Source: Desulfocapsa sp050291935
Lineage (GTDB): Bacteria > Desulfobacterota > Desulfobulbia > Desulfobulbales > Desulfocapsaceae
Length of the DNA stretch: 64,000 nt
Assembly: GCA_050291935.1 (NCBI GenBank)
Contig: JBNKKR010000002.1
Coordinates: 1-64,000, forward strand
Direction: 5' to 3'
The notes under the pieces are model-generated. The model saw only the letters and a program-made list of their open reading frames with translations, had not been told where the DNA came from and searched no databases. The position numbers and the translations under genes were made by a program. The first letter of the stretch is position 1. Each line of letters starts with the position of its first letter. This document shows positions 44,487-53,289 of this stretch, piece after piece.

Positions 44487-45458
44487 TTACTCAAAAAAGG
44501 CAAGAGCCTGATTGATGACATGGGCCTGTGTCAAATGCCAGGCATCTTTAGTTGAGCCGCCGATATGCGGAGTAATAATCAAGTTATGATTTTTTTGGCT
44601 GTACCGTATAAGGGGATCCTCCAACATAATATCAGAAAAAGACTCATTGAATTCACCATCCACCACATCAATAGCAGCTCCCGCTAGAGTTCTGTTTTCT
44701 AGGACTGACAAGAGGGCCTTTGAATCCACAAGTTCACCTCGAGCCGTGTTAATAAACAGAGCTCCTTTTTTGAAATGGGAAAAGATCTCCTCATCAAACA
44801 TATGAAAGGTTTCTTTGTTGGCATGCACATGAACTGAAACCACGTCCACATCCTGTACCAAACCCTTTAAAGAATCTCGTTTGCAGTACCCCTCCCCCTG
44901 CAGAGAGACATAGGGATCAAAATAACTGATGCCCATACCTAGGGCCTTTGCATACCGGGCTACAATCTTCCCTAATCTTCCAAGCCCCACGATGCCAATG
45001 CTCATGCGCGAAAGCATCTTTTCGCCACCATAATCCCAGCGTCGCCACTGCCCACGGAGAACCGCTTTGGAAGCAGGGAAAATATTTCTTGCAAGAAGTA
45101 TTATAAGACCGAGCGTCATCTCGGCTGTAGGAGTAATCGTTTCAAGGAAAGAAATCTCATCCTTGAGAGAAAAAACCTTTATATTGAATGATGCCGCATC
45201 ATCTAGATCTATATGGGGAACACCTGTGGTGTTGGTCGCCACGGCTCTAAGCGATGGAAGCTTCGAAAAAAAAGATGCATCATATCTCCAGCCAAGGGGA
45301 GCGAAAAGGAGTTCAACTTCAGTAAGTTGTTGTTCCGGAACCTCAAGGAGCCTGGTAGGGGAATCAAAAATAAGTAAATCGCAGGAAGTTTGCAATCGAT
45401 CCAGGTTTTCCTGAGTATAGTTAAGAATTTGAAAGTATATTGCTTTTATTTTTTTCAT
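44487..45458 (-). CDS. D-2-hydroxyacid dehydrogenase
   Basis: 323 residues with a Rossmann motif GIVGLGRLGKIVARYAKALGM, the catalytic-region GALFINTARGELVD (Arg), the Glu in the DGEFNESF stretch and the His-containing IITPHIGGSTKDA, all as in the D-isomer 2-hydroxyacid dehydrogenase family. Its stop-overlap (TGATG) with the NeuC-like gene suggests coupling. Such an enzyme is not part of the usual sialic acid route, so its substrate here is unclear. Start at 45458 (ATG); 45461 is a TTG. Confidence 0.8.
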   Translation of the reverse strand: MKKIKAIYFQILNYTQENLDRLQTSCDLLIFDSPTRLLEVPEQQLTEVELLFAPLGWRYDASFFSKLPSLRAVATNTTGVPHIDLDDAASFNIKVFSLKDEISFLETITPTAEMTLGLIILLARNIFPASKAVLRGQWRRWDYGGEKMLSRMSIGIVGLGRLGKIVARYAKALGMGISYFDPYVSLQGEGYCKRDSLKGLVQDVDVVSVHVHANKETFHMFDEEIFSHFKKGALFINTARGELVDSKALLSVLENRTLAGAAIDVVDGEFNESFSDIMLEDPLIRYSQKNHNLIITPHIGGSTKDAWHLTQAHVINQALAFFE

Positions 45459-46609
45459 CAATACATGTTGGTTTTTTGCGCTGTCAACTCACACCTTGCA
45501 AGTATTTTGACAATTTTTTTGCCGGCAGTACCGTCACCATAAAGTAAGCCTTTTTCATATCTACCATGTACTTTCTGTTTGAGGATTGCCTGCTTAATTT
45601 CCTCACGATCATACCCACAGTCGACCACATTGTCCCCTCGTTCCCGATAATTCTGACGTGTGCCAATATTGACCACTGGAACACCCAAAAAACAAGACTC
45701 TCGTATACCACTACTGGTGTTACCTATCAGGACCGCACAATTGTTTATGAGAGTGGCATAATCTTCAAAAGAAAAAAACTTAAAAAAATGTATCTTTTCT
45801 GGCAAATATCTTTCCCGAAAGATGCGAATTCCCTTAGATAGGCCATCAGAACCAGCATCCATATTAGGCCACAACCAAAGGGTAGGGATGTCCAATTCAT
45901 AGACAGAATGCAACGTCTCAAAAATCTGTTCTGCAGCGCGTTCATACTCGGTGGTGACTGGATGTTGATTTACAATTATATATTCACCGACATTACAGTT
46001 GATTTCTGGACCTACCCCCAGATACTTTGCAAAAGGATTAAAATTCAGATCTAAATTGAGCCCAGCGATCAAATCCAGGTTAGGGGAACCAACCACATGC
46101 ACATGAGTAGCATCTTCACCCATCCTAACTACTCGTTCGCTGCTCTTTTTGGTTGCAACGAGATGATAGTGGGCAAACTTGGTGATGGCATGCCGGATGG
46201 ATTCGTCGATGGAGCCGGATAATTCGCCTCCTTCAAGATGGACCAGGGGAATATTCATATAGCTGGCAGCTATGGCTATCGCCATTGCTTCAAATCGGTC
46301 AGCAACCACAACAACCATATCTGGTTGCAACCGTTCAAAAGTATTGGCAAATTCAGACACAGCATTCCCAGTAGATTTTGCCATTGTCACGGGAGAATCA
46401 CCCTCCAAAAGGAAATATACGGCCTCATCCTCTCGAAACCCGTCTTGATGCAATAACTTGACTGGCTGTCCAAATTTTTGCAACATCATGGCTCCACCGA
46501 CAACAATCTGCAGCTCAAGCTCTTCGCTCTTCTCAACTTCCTGCATGGTCGATTTCATCTTCCCGTAGTTGCCACGATACGTAAGAACAATGCAAACCTT
46601 TCTCTTCAT
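45458..46609 (-). CDS. neuC: hydrolysing UDP-N-acetylglucosamine 2-epimerase, NeuC/LegG-like
   Basis: 383 residues. It starts CIVLTYRGNYGKMKSTMQEVE and continues with HLEGGELSGSIDESIRHAITKFAHYHLVATKKSSERVVRMGE, HVVGSPNLDL, and TPTLWLWPNMDAGSDGLSKG-type donor motifs, then LIGNTSSGIRESCFLGVPVVNIGTRQ. These are the residues of the hydrolysing 2-epimerases that yield ManNAc (NeuC) or a 2,4-diacetamido sugar (LegG). Which substrate is used depends on whether the dehydratase in the same cluster feeds it. Overlaps the dehydrogenase by one base. Confidence 0.85.
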   Translation of the reverse strand: MKRKVCIVLTYRGNYGKMKSTMQEVEKSEELELQIVVGGAMMLQKFGQPVKLLHQDGFREDEAVYFLLEGDSPVTMAKSTGNAVSEFANTFERLQPDMVVVVADRFEAMAIAIAASYMNIPLVHLEGGELSGSIDESIRHAITKFAHYHLVATKKSSERVVRMGEDATHVHVVGSPNLDLIAGLNLDLNFNPFAKYLGVGPEINCNVGEYIIVNQHPVTTEYERAAEQIFETLHSVYELDIPTLWLWPNMDAGSDGLSKGIRIFRERYLPEKIHFFKFFSFEDYATLINNCAVLIGNTSSGIRESCFLGVPVVNIGTRQNYRERGDNVVDCGYDREEIKQAILKQKVHGRYEKGLLYGDGTAGKKIVKILARCELTAQKTNMY

Positions 46610-46661
46610 TCAACGCCTTTGAATTATTTGAATCACATTTTTTTAGAAAAGCTATTCTTCA

Positions 46662-47440
46662 TCATCTATCAAATTTAATAGGATAAAGGCACAGCAAAAG
46701 GGATCGAAAAAGAGGAAAGATATAGGATCCCTTATCTTCTTTAACTGTTGCATAATAATTTCGTTTGAGTTGATTCGAACTAAAAATCAACAAATCTTCT
46801 CGGGATACCGGCTGCACAAAAGAAAGACCAAAATGAAAGGTATTGACCATGTCCTTTCCTATCATGCTCATGTAGGCTAAAGTCGTGGTCTTTCGAGTAG
46901 CAATAATTGCTGTACATTTTTTGCCGGATGTCAATATATGACGAATAAAATCCATATTACACATATCTCCACATGCTGGCCCATCGACAAAAACAACATC
47001 AAAAGGATGCTCAGGAACATCTTTATATACAGTTCCACGCAAGAAAGAATACTCAAAAATATCCACTTCTGAATAGTGTATTTCTAGAAAATCTTTATAC
47101 TTAAGAGGAAATCTTTCCATGGCATGATCATACCATTCTTTAACACTTTCCATGGAAATGAGTTTTATTTCTTTATAAATAGGTTTACAGTAATCATGCA
47201 TTGCCTTGGCCACAATATGGGTGGAAAGCCCTGTTCCGCACTCAAGAAAGTACTGCGGTTTATATTTTTAATATAATTGTGTAAAACGGCAAAATCGATC
47301 AACGAAACCCCTGTTGAATTGTGTTTTTCCCTTAAATCTGTAATATACGGCAGCAAACCTTCTCTTCTGAGATAACGCATGGCAACTCTAAATGAAGAAT
47401 ATTCAACCACCTTGTCAAAAACACTCTGTTTATATGCCAT
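46662..47440 (-). pseudogene. frameshifted SAM methyltransferase-like gene
   Basis: Two overlapping frames form one protein. The first (47165-47440) starts MAYKQSVFDKVVEYSSFRVAMRY and loses its sense after HNYIKNIN. From there the other frame (46662-47213) continues with PQYFLECGTGLSTHIVAKAM, a SAM-site motif, and HPFDVVFVDGPACGD. A single extra base in the AAA run at 47259-47261 (TTT on the plus strand) would restore one reading frame of about 260 residues. Either a true frameshift mutation or a base-call error in a homopolymer is possible. It sits between neuB and the epimerase gene in the glycan cluster and probably modified a sugar. Confidence 0.7.
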
Positions 47441-47499
47441 ATCTTTTCTACCTTTCGTTGTACTCTTTTATTGCAAAGAGAGGAATTTATGCCACACAG

Positions 47500-48537
47500 T
47501 CAAGGGCTTTTTTCTACCATTTCCAGCTGAATAACACTCTCAGCTGCAACATCCTGTCTGGCCCTTTTTCCCAGTAGCATTTTGCTGTTTGCTGGTTCGA
47601 TTCCGGTTCCAGGACGCTTGGCACATAGCATCTCTTCACAAATAATCTCTCCCTTCCGAATATTTCGCCTGGCAACCAAGCTCTTTCTGGCCCAGAGAAG
47701 GCTTTTACCTTCTGACAGTGTTGGCCGTTTTTCTCCATCACCCAAACCTGCCTCAACCTCTCTAATATGCTGAACAAACTGTGGAAAGTCATGTGGCCCA
47801 CAAGAAACCTTCCAGTCCTGGGCATTGGGAACATTAAAGTCCAGGGTTATGTGCTTCTCGATCACCTTGGCTCCCAAAGCTACGGCACCCAGGGGTATAT
47901 GGGTCCCAACGGTATGATCAGAATAGCCGACAATGACGTCGAATTCATGGACCATTGTCGTCATTGCGCGCAGATTAACTTCCTCAGGCTCTGCAGGATA
48001 GCTGGTTACACAGTGGAGTACGGCCACATTGGGATTGTTGAATTTCTTAAAACAATCCAGAGCCGCCTGCACATCCGCCAGAGTATACATACCTGTTGAG
48101 AAAAAAACAGGTTTATTCTGTTGTATTATCTGAGAAAAAAAAGGCCAATTCGCGACCTCTCCTGAACCAATCTTGTATAGAGGCACATCCAATTCAACGA
48201 GGAATTCAAAACTTGGCCCATCATGAGCTGTCGCCAAGAATAAAATTCCCCTCTCATCGCAATACTTCTTTATCTCTAGAAAAGACTCGAGGGGAAGCTC
48301 TTTGCTGGAAAGTCTATCCCGCCAGTCTTGGCATTCTGCCGATACCAACTGCTTAGTATCAAAAATTTGGAATTTAACAGCGTCTGCTTTAGCTTTTACA
48401 GCTAGATCTACTAAACGCAATGCCTTATCGAAATTCCCGAAATGGGCAACTCCTGCTTCGGCAATGATGAATACCGGAGCATCACTGCCAATTTTTCGTC
48501 CACCTTTCAGAAAAATCTGATGAGAAAAATGCCCCAT
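47500..48537 (-). CDS. neuB: nonulosonic acid synthase (NeuB/LegI/PseI type)
   Basis: 345 residues. A TIM barrel starts FIIAEAGVAHFGNFDKALRLVDLAVKAKADAVKFQ and contains SSKELPLESF, LYKIGSGEVANWPF, VLHCVTSYPAEPEEVNLRAM and DHTVGTHIPLGAVALGAKVIEKHITLD; a C-terminal SAF domain (RRNIRKGEIICEEMLCAKRPGTGI) completes the antifreeze-like end. The enzyme joins phosphoenolpyruvate with a hexosamine to make a nine-carbon acid. ATG 48537 gives the family start; a GTG at 48549 is in frame too. Confidence 0.9.
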   Translation of the reverse strand: MGHFSHQIFLKGGRKIGSDAPVFIIAEAGVAHFGNFDKALRLVDLAVKAKADAVKFQIFDTKQLVSAECQDWRDRLSSKELPLESFLEIKKYCDERGILFLATAHDGPSFEFLVELDVPLYKIGSGEVANWPFFSQIIQQNKPVFFSTGMYTLADVQAALDCFKKFNNPNVAVLHCVTSYPAEPEEVNLRAMTTMVHEFDVIVGYSDHTVGTHIPLGAVALGAKVIEKHITLDFNVPNAQDWKVSCGPHDFPQFVQHIREVEAGLGDGEKRPTLSEGKSLLWARKSLVARRNIRKGEIICEEMLCAKRPGTGIEPANSKMLLGKRARQDVAAESVIQLEMVEKSP

Positions 48538-48542
48538 ATCTT

Positions 48543-49688
48543 TTACCACTTAACTCCATTATATATCTTTTGCACACAGATATTTTTCTTATGCTTTTCA
48601 ACAACACCAAAAAAATCATCCAACAACGCATCCGTTAGATAGTGAGGACTTAGTCCCAATTTCTTCAACCCTGTATAGTGCGGGTTGTAGTAGTGCTCTT
48701 CTTGCTCAACCCGTGGGTTTTCGATCTGCTGCAACTCAACCTGATGCCCTCTTTTTCTTCCAACACGGGCAACTCGTTCGGCGATTTCAGTTACCTTAAA
48801 AGTTTCAGTTATTTGATTGAATATCCTCAACTCTCCGGCTTGTGGTGGATTGAGAATGGCCAACTCGACACAACTGATTGAGTCTTCAATGTTTATATAC
48901 CCTCTGGTCTGCCCTCCCTTTCCGTAAATAGTAAGAGGAAAACCGGCAACTGACTGCACCACAAAACGATTTAATACCGTACCGAATAACTCATCATAAT
49001 TGAGTATGGTGCCCAATCGTGCATCCATTTTGCTTTCTTGAGTAGAGATGCCGTATACGGGCCCTTGTTGTAGATCAGTAGCCTTCAACCCCCAGGTCCT
49101 AATGTAAAACCAGAGTAAATCCGTATCTTGAATTTTAGTAGTATGATATAGTGAACTCGCCTGCCTAGGGTAGAGGAAACGATCTTTTTTCCCTTTATGC
49201 GTTATCTCCAGCCAGCCCTCTTCAATATCGATGTTGGGAGTACCATAAACACCCATTGTGCCTAGTTTTATTAAGTGGCAGGATGGAGCATACTTTTTTA
49301 TAGCCCATATTATATTAAGCGTAGAATTCAAATTATTATTTAGGGTAAGTTTTGCACTCCTATGATCCATCATTGAATATGGTGCAGAAGGCTGTTCTGC
49401 GTAATGAACTACAGCATCCGGCGAAAATTCCTGAAAAATTTTAAAAAGAAAAGCTTCCTCTGTACAATCACCTATTGCAACGAAAACCTCTCTCTTACTT
49501 ATATCGGCCCACAATTTGGCCCGTTCCATCAGATTTGGTGGAATAACCAAAGGCTCCACATCGTACTGCCGACAAATATTTCTTCGTAGATAATTGTCAA
49601 CAGCGAATACTTCATGACCCTTTATAGATAGAGACATGACAGTTGGCCACCCTAAATAACCATCTGCTCCCAAAACTAAAATCCGCAT
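48543..49688 (-). CDS. sqdB: UDP-sulfoquinovose synthase (SQD1-like)
   Basis: 381 residues of the extended SDR family. The start MRILVLGADGYLGWPTVMSLS has the G-x-x-G-x-x-G NAD site. The catalytic triad residues, as known in plant SQD1 (Thr145, Tyr182, Lys186), are Thr144 in KLGTMGVYGTPN, Tyr181 and Lys185 in SSLYHTTK, almost the same numbers. Other SQD1-specific blocks are HYAEQPSAPYSM, NIDIEEGW, LQQGPVYGI, YGKGGQTRGY and EEHYYNPHYTGLKKLGL. The enzyme converts UDP-glucose and sulfite to UDP-sulfoquinovose. Because it lies in a surface-glycan cluster, between neuB and the dehydratase, the product probably enters a glycan, not the thylakoid-type sulfolipid; a glycosyltransferase for it is not identified. 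Confidence 0.85.
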   Translation of the reverse strand: MRILVLGADGYLGWPTVMSLSIKGHEVFAVDNYLRRNICRQYDVEPLVIPPNLMERAKLWADISKREVFVAIGDCTEEAFLFKIFQEFSPDAVVHYAEQPSAPYSMMDHRSAKLTLNNNLNSTLNIIWAIKKYAPSCHLIKLGTMGVYGTPNIDIEEGWLEITHKGKKDRFLYPRQASSLYHTTKIQDTDLLWFYIRTWGLKATDLQQGPVYGISTQESKMDARLGTILNYDELFGTVLNRFVVQSVAGFPLTIYGKGGQTRGYINIEDSISCVELAILNPPQAGELRIFNQITETFKVTEIAERVARVGRKRGHQVELQQIENPRVEQEEHYYNPHYTGLKKLGLSPHYLTDALLDDFFGVVEKHKKNICVQKIYNGVKW

Positions 49689-49717
49689 CCCCTTACCTTA
49701 ATCGAAATTCTTTGTCT

Positions 49718-50755
49718 CTAAAGAGCAATCAATCCATTCAACTGAAGAAAACTTAGCAATTCTTTTTTTGAAAGAGCTGGCTCATCTGAAGATATATATG
49801 GTTTAACCACCTCCCCGCTAACCAACTGGTCTCCATATTGATAATGAATAGTTTTATAAATGTCACGAAATGCGGGTAAAACGACAAAGTATCGTGAGAG
49901 TTCCAATGCCCGCCGTATTTCTTCTGGACTCATTAATTCCTCATACATCTTCTCCCCTGGCTTTTCACCTATAACTTCTAAATCTATTTCACTCGGATCA
50001 AAACCATGCTTAGGGGCTAATTCTTCTATCATGACTTCTGCAAGATCTTTGATATTGATAACTGGCATCTTAGTGATAAAAACTTCTCCACCTTTTGCCA
50101 TGGTAACAGAATGAATAACCAAACTCACTGCCTCCTGAATACTCATAACAAATCGACTCATTCCTGGATCGGTTAAAGTCACAGGCCCACCGTTTTTTAT
50201 CTGCTGAGCGAAAATGGGTATCACGGATCCACTGGAACCGAGCACATTACCAAAACGAGTTGAGGCAAAAATAGGCTTTTTCGAAGAAAAACCCGAACTG
50301 TTGGCTGCCGTCATCAAGCGTTCACCCATTAACTTGGACGTTCCCATGACACTGGAAGGATTTACCGCTTTATCTGAACTGGTAAATATTACTTTTTCTA
50401 CTCCACATTCACAGGCGGCATAAATAATATTTTGCACACCTTGGATATTTGTCTGAACCGCTTCAAAAGGAGAACGTTCACAAAGAATCACATGTTTGAA
50501 TGCGGCCGCATGAAAAACAATATCTACACCCTGCATCTTCCGACACAGTTTATCCCTATCTCTTATATCACCTAGAAAAAAGCTAGCCCGCCCATCTTTT
50601 CTCCAACGTTGTTCCAAAAAAAATAACTCACTCTCATTATTATCAAGAACGATCAGTTCAGCAATATTGTAAGAATCTGAAAGAAGCTGACGCACCAGCT
50701 CGGTACCAACTGTTCCACAACCACCTGTAACAAAAACTCGTTTATTTTTGATCAT
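49718..50755 (-). CDS. UDP-sugar 4,6-dehydratase (LegB/CapD/PseB type)
   Basis: 345 residues. The SDR site VFVTGGCGTVGTELVRQLL is followed by LGDIRDRDKL, FHAAAFKHV, and the catalytic block SSDKAVNPSSVMGTSKLMGERL, where T-S-x-x-x-x-x-Y is replaced by Met-Gly-Thr-Ser-Lys, the form used by PseB/FlaA1-type enzymes. Later come FVMSIQEAVSLVI and the ENVIGEKPGEKMYEEL-like ending typical of CapD. It should make a 4-keto-6-deoxy sugar nucleotide from UDP-GlcNAc. Start ATG 50755 lies 4 bp after the stop of the glycosyltransferase-like gene; the frame to 50827 is an overlap. Confidence 0.8.
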   Translation of the reverse strand: MIKNKRVFVTGGCGTVGTELVRQLLSDSYNIAELIVLDNNESELFFLEQRWRKDGRASFFLGDIRDRDKLCRKMQGVDIVFHAAAFKHVILCERSPFEAVQTNIQGVQNIIYAACECGVEKVIFTSSDKAVNPSSVMGTSKLMGERLMTAANSSGFSSKKPIFASTRFGNVLGSSGSVIPIFAQQIKNGGPVTLTDPGMSRFVMSIQEAVSLVIHSVTMAKGGEVFITKMPVINIKDLAEVMIEELAPKHGFDPSEIDLEVIGEKPGEKMYEELMSPEEIRRALELSRYFVVLPAFRDIYKTIHYQYGDQLVSGEVVKPYISSDEPALSKKELLSFLQLNGLIAL

Positions 50756-50759
50756 CTCT

Positions 50760-52163
50760 CTATTGTTGGTAAAAGTTTTGTTGTGCTTTAACACAAGCAT
50801 CGACAAGACGTCCCACTGTCTTTCCATCTATGGGACCACACTCAGCACGAACAAGTTCATCCCTTTGTTTCCTCAAAGCTGTGGGGGCTGCCAAAGCCTC
50901 CACCATTGCTTCCACCAAAGCCTCACGAGTAAAGACGGTGGAGAAAGCTCCATAAGAAGCTAACCGTTTAAGATGGATAACCTTAGTAACGTCCAAGTGA
51001 CCAGCATCAAAAGCATCCAGTTTATTTTTGGAGGGGAAATACCACATATTAATTGTTGGAACATCAAAGAGACACGATTCTATGTTGATGCTGGAAAAGA
51101 GGTTAACAACAAGATCTGACGATGCCAAAACATTCCATAACTCATACTCTTCTATCTGTAAAACCTCCTTCCCCCTATCCCCTTTTGTGAAATTCGGATC
51201 ACCAAAACTAACATAAACATCTTTTTTACCCTCCAGGCTTTCAAAAAGGAGATGCATATCAGCTGAGCCCATCAAGGCCTTTGATGGATAAACCCTCAAA
51301 ATCAATTGACAATTCAAATCCTTGATAAGGTGATATCGAAAGATCTCTAACATTTCAAAATAGTGATAACTATACGTGGAACCGGCAAAGACGATAGTAC
51401 GTTTTCTGGGATCAAGGCCGAGGGATGTAAGAAAGTCAGCCTTTGGTTCCAGAGAAATTTCCATCAAGTTATTATGTCTGCTGGATCCGATCACCTGAAT
51501 GCAATCTGGCTGAATATCCTGCAACGAGATGGCATCCTCCCTCATGCTTTCTCCCCACACAAGAAAAGTAGTCATTGGGACCCCTCTAAAACCTTTGCTT
51601 GTGAGAAAATCATAATTCCCCATCATGTGTACTACAGAGATGTTGTTAGCCTTAGCCCACCAAGTCAAAACACCTTCCGGTTCAGAGGCATAAGCACCAA
51701 ACCCCATGAGCAATAATTGATCTATCTCCGATGTAGTAACTCCATCAACTAGCTTCTGGCACCGAGAATAATAGCACCCTTCCAAAAAAACAAACAGCCG
51801 CATAATTGTTTTCGACTTTGCCAGGGTATGTTGCAAAATCAATCCAAGTTTTCCCCTACTATTCAGTCCGCTTCCATGAAGAAGTTGCAGGAAACGATGT
51901 TTTTTCCCTTCATCTCTTGCAGGATAGAGAATTCTGGTACGCCGAAACCAATTACAAACTACAGCGGCAAAACCTTGATCAGGGTAACTCACATCACAAC
52001 ATTTATACGCACATCCTGGAAGTTTTTTTATCAAATCATAATAATCACTTCTCACTAGAAACAGTATATTCACCTGCTTTTGATGAAACGCCTCAACAAA
52101 TTCAGCCTTGTGGAGATGATTCGTCGCCCCCTTTCCCATCAAGGCTATCGCAAGTGTGTACAT
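50760..52163 (-). CDS. glycosyltransferase-like protein, GT-B fold
   Basis: 467 residues. No clean family signature, but the second half has SLGLDPRKRTIVFAGSTYSYHY, LILRVYPSKALMGS, LASSDLVVNLFSSINIESCLFDVPTINMWYF and AYSAFSTV-like ends that fit the C-terminal donor domain of GT-B polysaccharide enzymes (polysialyl or CDP-glycerol type proteins look similar). The N-half has a first Rossmann-like fold (TLAIALMGKGATNHLHKAEFVEAF). First gene of the glycan cluster, after 266 bp of non-coding DNA that should hold the promoter. Confidence 0.55.
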   Translation of the reverse strand: MYTLAIALMGKGATNHLHKAEFVEAFHQKQVNILFLVRSDYYDLIKKLPGCAYKCCDVSYPDQGFAAVVCNWFRRTRILYPARDEGKKHRFLQLLHGSGLNSRGKLGLILQHTLAKSKTIMRLFVFLEGCYYSRCQKLVDGVTTSEIDQLLLMGFGAYASEPEGVLTWWAKANNISVVHMMGNYDFLTSKGFRGVPMTTFLVWGESMREDAISLQDIQPDCIQVIGSSRHNNLMEISLEPKADFLTSLGLDPRKRTIVFAGSTYSYHYFEMLEIFRYHLIKDLNCQLILRVYPSKALMGSADMHLLFESLEGKKDVYVSFGDPNFTKGDRGKEVLQIEEYELWNVLASSDLVVNLFSSINIESCLFDVPTINMWYFPSKNKLDAFDAGHLDVTKVIHLKRLASYGAFSTVFTREALVEAMVEALAAPTALRKQRDELVRAECGPIDGKTVGRLVDACVKAQQNFYQQ

Positions 52164-52429
52164 TTTGAATCCGCTTTATTCATGTTAAACCACAGTTCAA
52201 TATCCCGAAAAATGGAAATATTCTTAGAGGCCAGAACCAACTACCAATCCTATTGACTAGTAATTTTCAAATGTTTTTAATTGTATCTTTTGTTATTTCA
52301 CCAAACAGCTACTCGGACAAACTATTCACCTGCTCGACGTAGCGCTTTCCCCAAGGCACCTGGCTTCCAGCTGGAAAGAAACTCTTCTAAAAACTTTCTA
52401 CTACACTAGCCTAATTTAAAAAGAAAGCG

Positions 52430-52939
52430 TCAATCAATTTTCGTTTTTTCTTTTGCAAACAATTTGATTATCGGATTATCAAGCACTCTATCAAAACGTT
52501 TTTGTAACTTCCTCGCCCGAAGTAAACGCTTATGCAAAAAATCGTATTCCCGCTCGCCATATGATGCAAATTCTGCATCCAGTAACTCCAAACTGTTTTC
52601 CAGCTCGTCACCACAGAAACGCACCTTTTGCCTGAGAAAAGAAAGCAATCCCTGCTGTATCACGGTCCCAATATTATCCGCACTGCGATAATAATTCTTC
52701 CGGTCACCGGATTTCCACATTTTTCGTGCAAAACCGAGCTGCTCCAATTGCCTGGCCGCAATGCTCACAGAGGCCTTACTCAAGCCGAGATCCATCCCAA
52801 TCTCATCAAGTGACCGGTCCCCATCTTGCAGATAAAGATACACCAACACCTGTCCCACAATCCGACCAGCGCCAAGATCCTGAGAAGTACGGCCACCCGT
52901 TTCAATAAGCTGAGCTCTTACTTTATCCGTCAAATCCAT
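52430..52939 (-). CDS. GbsR/MarR-type transcriptional regulator
   Basis: 169 residues. The winged helix is GRIVGQVLVYLYLQDGDRSLDEIGMDLGLSKASVSIAARQLEQLGFARKM, with the GbsR-like LSKASVS recognition helix, followed by a helical C-terminal half (RKLQKRFDRVLDNPI). Family members often sense membrane, compatible-solute or envelope state. It lies upstream of the glycan cluster on the same strand but is separated by 266 bp, so it may or may not regulate it. An inverted repeat at 52962-52983, just ahead of its start, is a candidate autoregulatory site. Confidence 0.8.
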   Translation of the reverse strand: MDLTDKVRAQLIETGGRTSQDLGAGRIVGQVLVYLYLQDGDRSLDEIGMDLGLSKASVSIAARQLEQLGFARKMWKSGDRKNYYRSADNIGTVIQQGLLSFLRQKVRFCGDELENSLELLDAEFASYGEREYDFLHKRLLRARKLQKRFDRVLDNPIIKLFAKEKTKID

Positions 52940-52961
52940 TTAACTCTATAAAAAATTCAAA

Positions 52962-52983
52962 ACTTTTACAATTTTCTAAAAGT
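52962..52983. promoter_or_regulatory. inverted repeat upstream of the GbsR/MarR gene
   Basis: ACTTTTA (52962-52968) and TAAAAGT (52977-52983) are perfect 7-bp arms with an 8-bp spacer, starting 23 bp before the ATG. MarR-type proteins usually bind such dyads in their own promoter. Confidence 0.4.
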
Positions 52984-53061
52984 AACAAAACCTACTCTCC
53001 TTTGCAATAAACTTTCTGGTTGATAAAGATCAATTCCTTTTGTTGTGCTCAGCTGCACTAA

Positions 53062-53289
53062 TTAATTTATTTATGTAATAAAACAACACCTAACAGTAGG
53101 GCAGCAGAACTTCACCAGGTTGCGAGAACCAAGGTCATCTTGGCTTGCGCCGCTGGCAAACAAAACAAGCAGGCTGCCAAAGACCTTGGTATTACAATCC
53201 CAATCGTAGGCAAATGGAGAAAGCGAGAGGGTGCGCGAAAGTCAGCTTCCCAACATGATAAAGAACTTACACAATTAAATATCACATAG
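53062..53289 (+). pseudogene. relic of an IS630-type transposase N-terminus
   Basis: A short open frame without start reads, from about 53101, AAELHQVARTKVILACAAGK and then QAAKDLGITIPIVGKWRKRE, the N-terminal helix-turn-helix of IS630-family transposases. It stops at TAG 53287-53289. The DDE catalytic domain is missing and no inverted ends are recognised. The last eight bases overlap the stop region of the radical SAM gene on the other strand, so the break point of the element lies at or near the 3' end of that gene. Confidence 0.65.
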
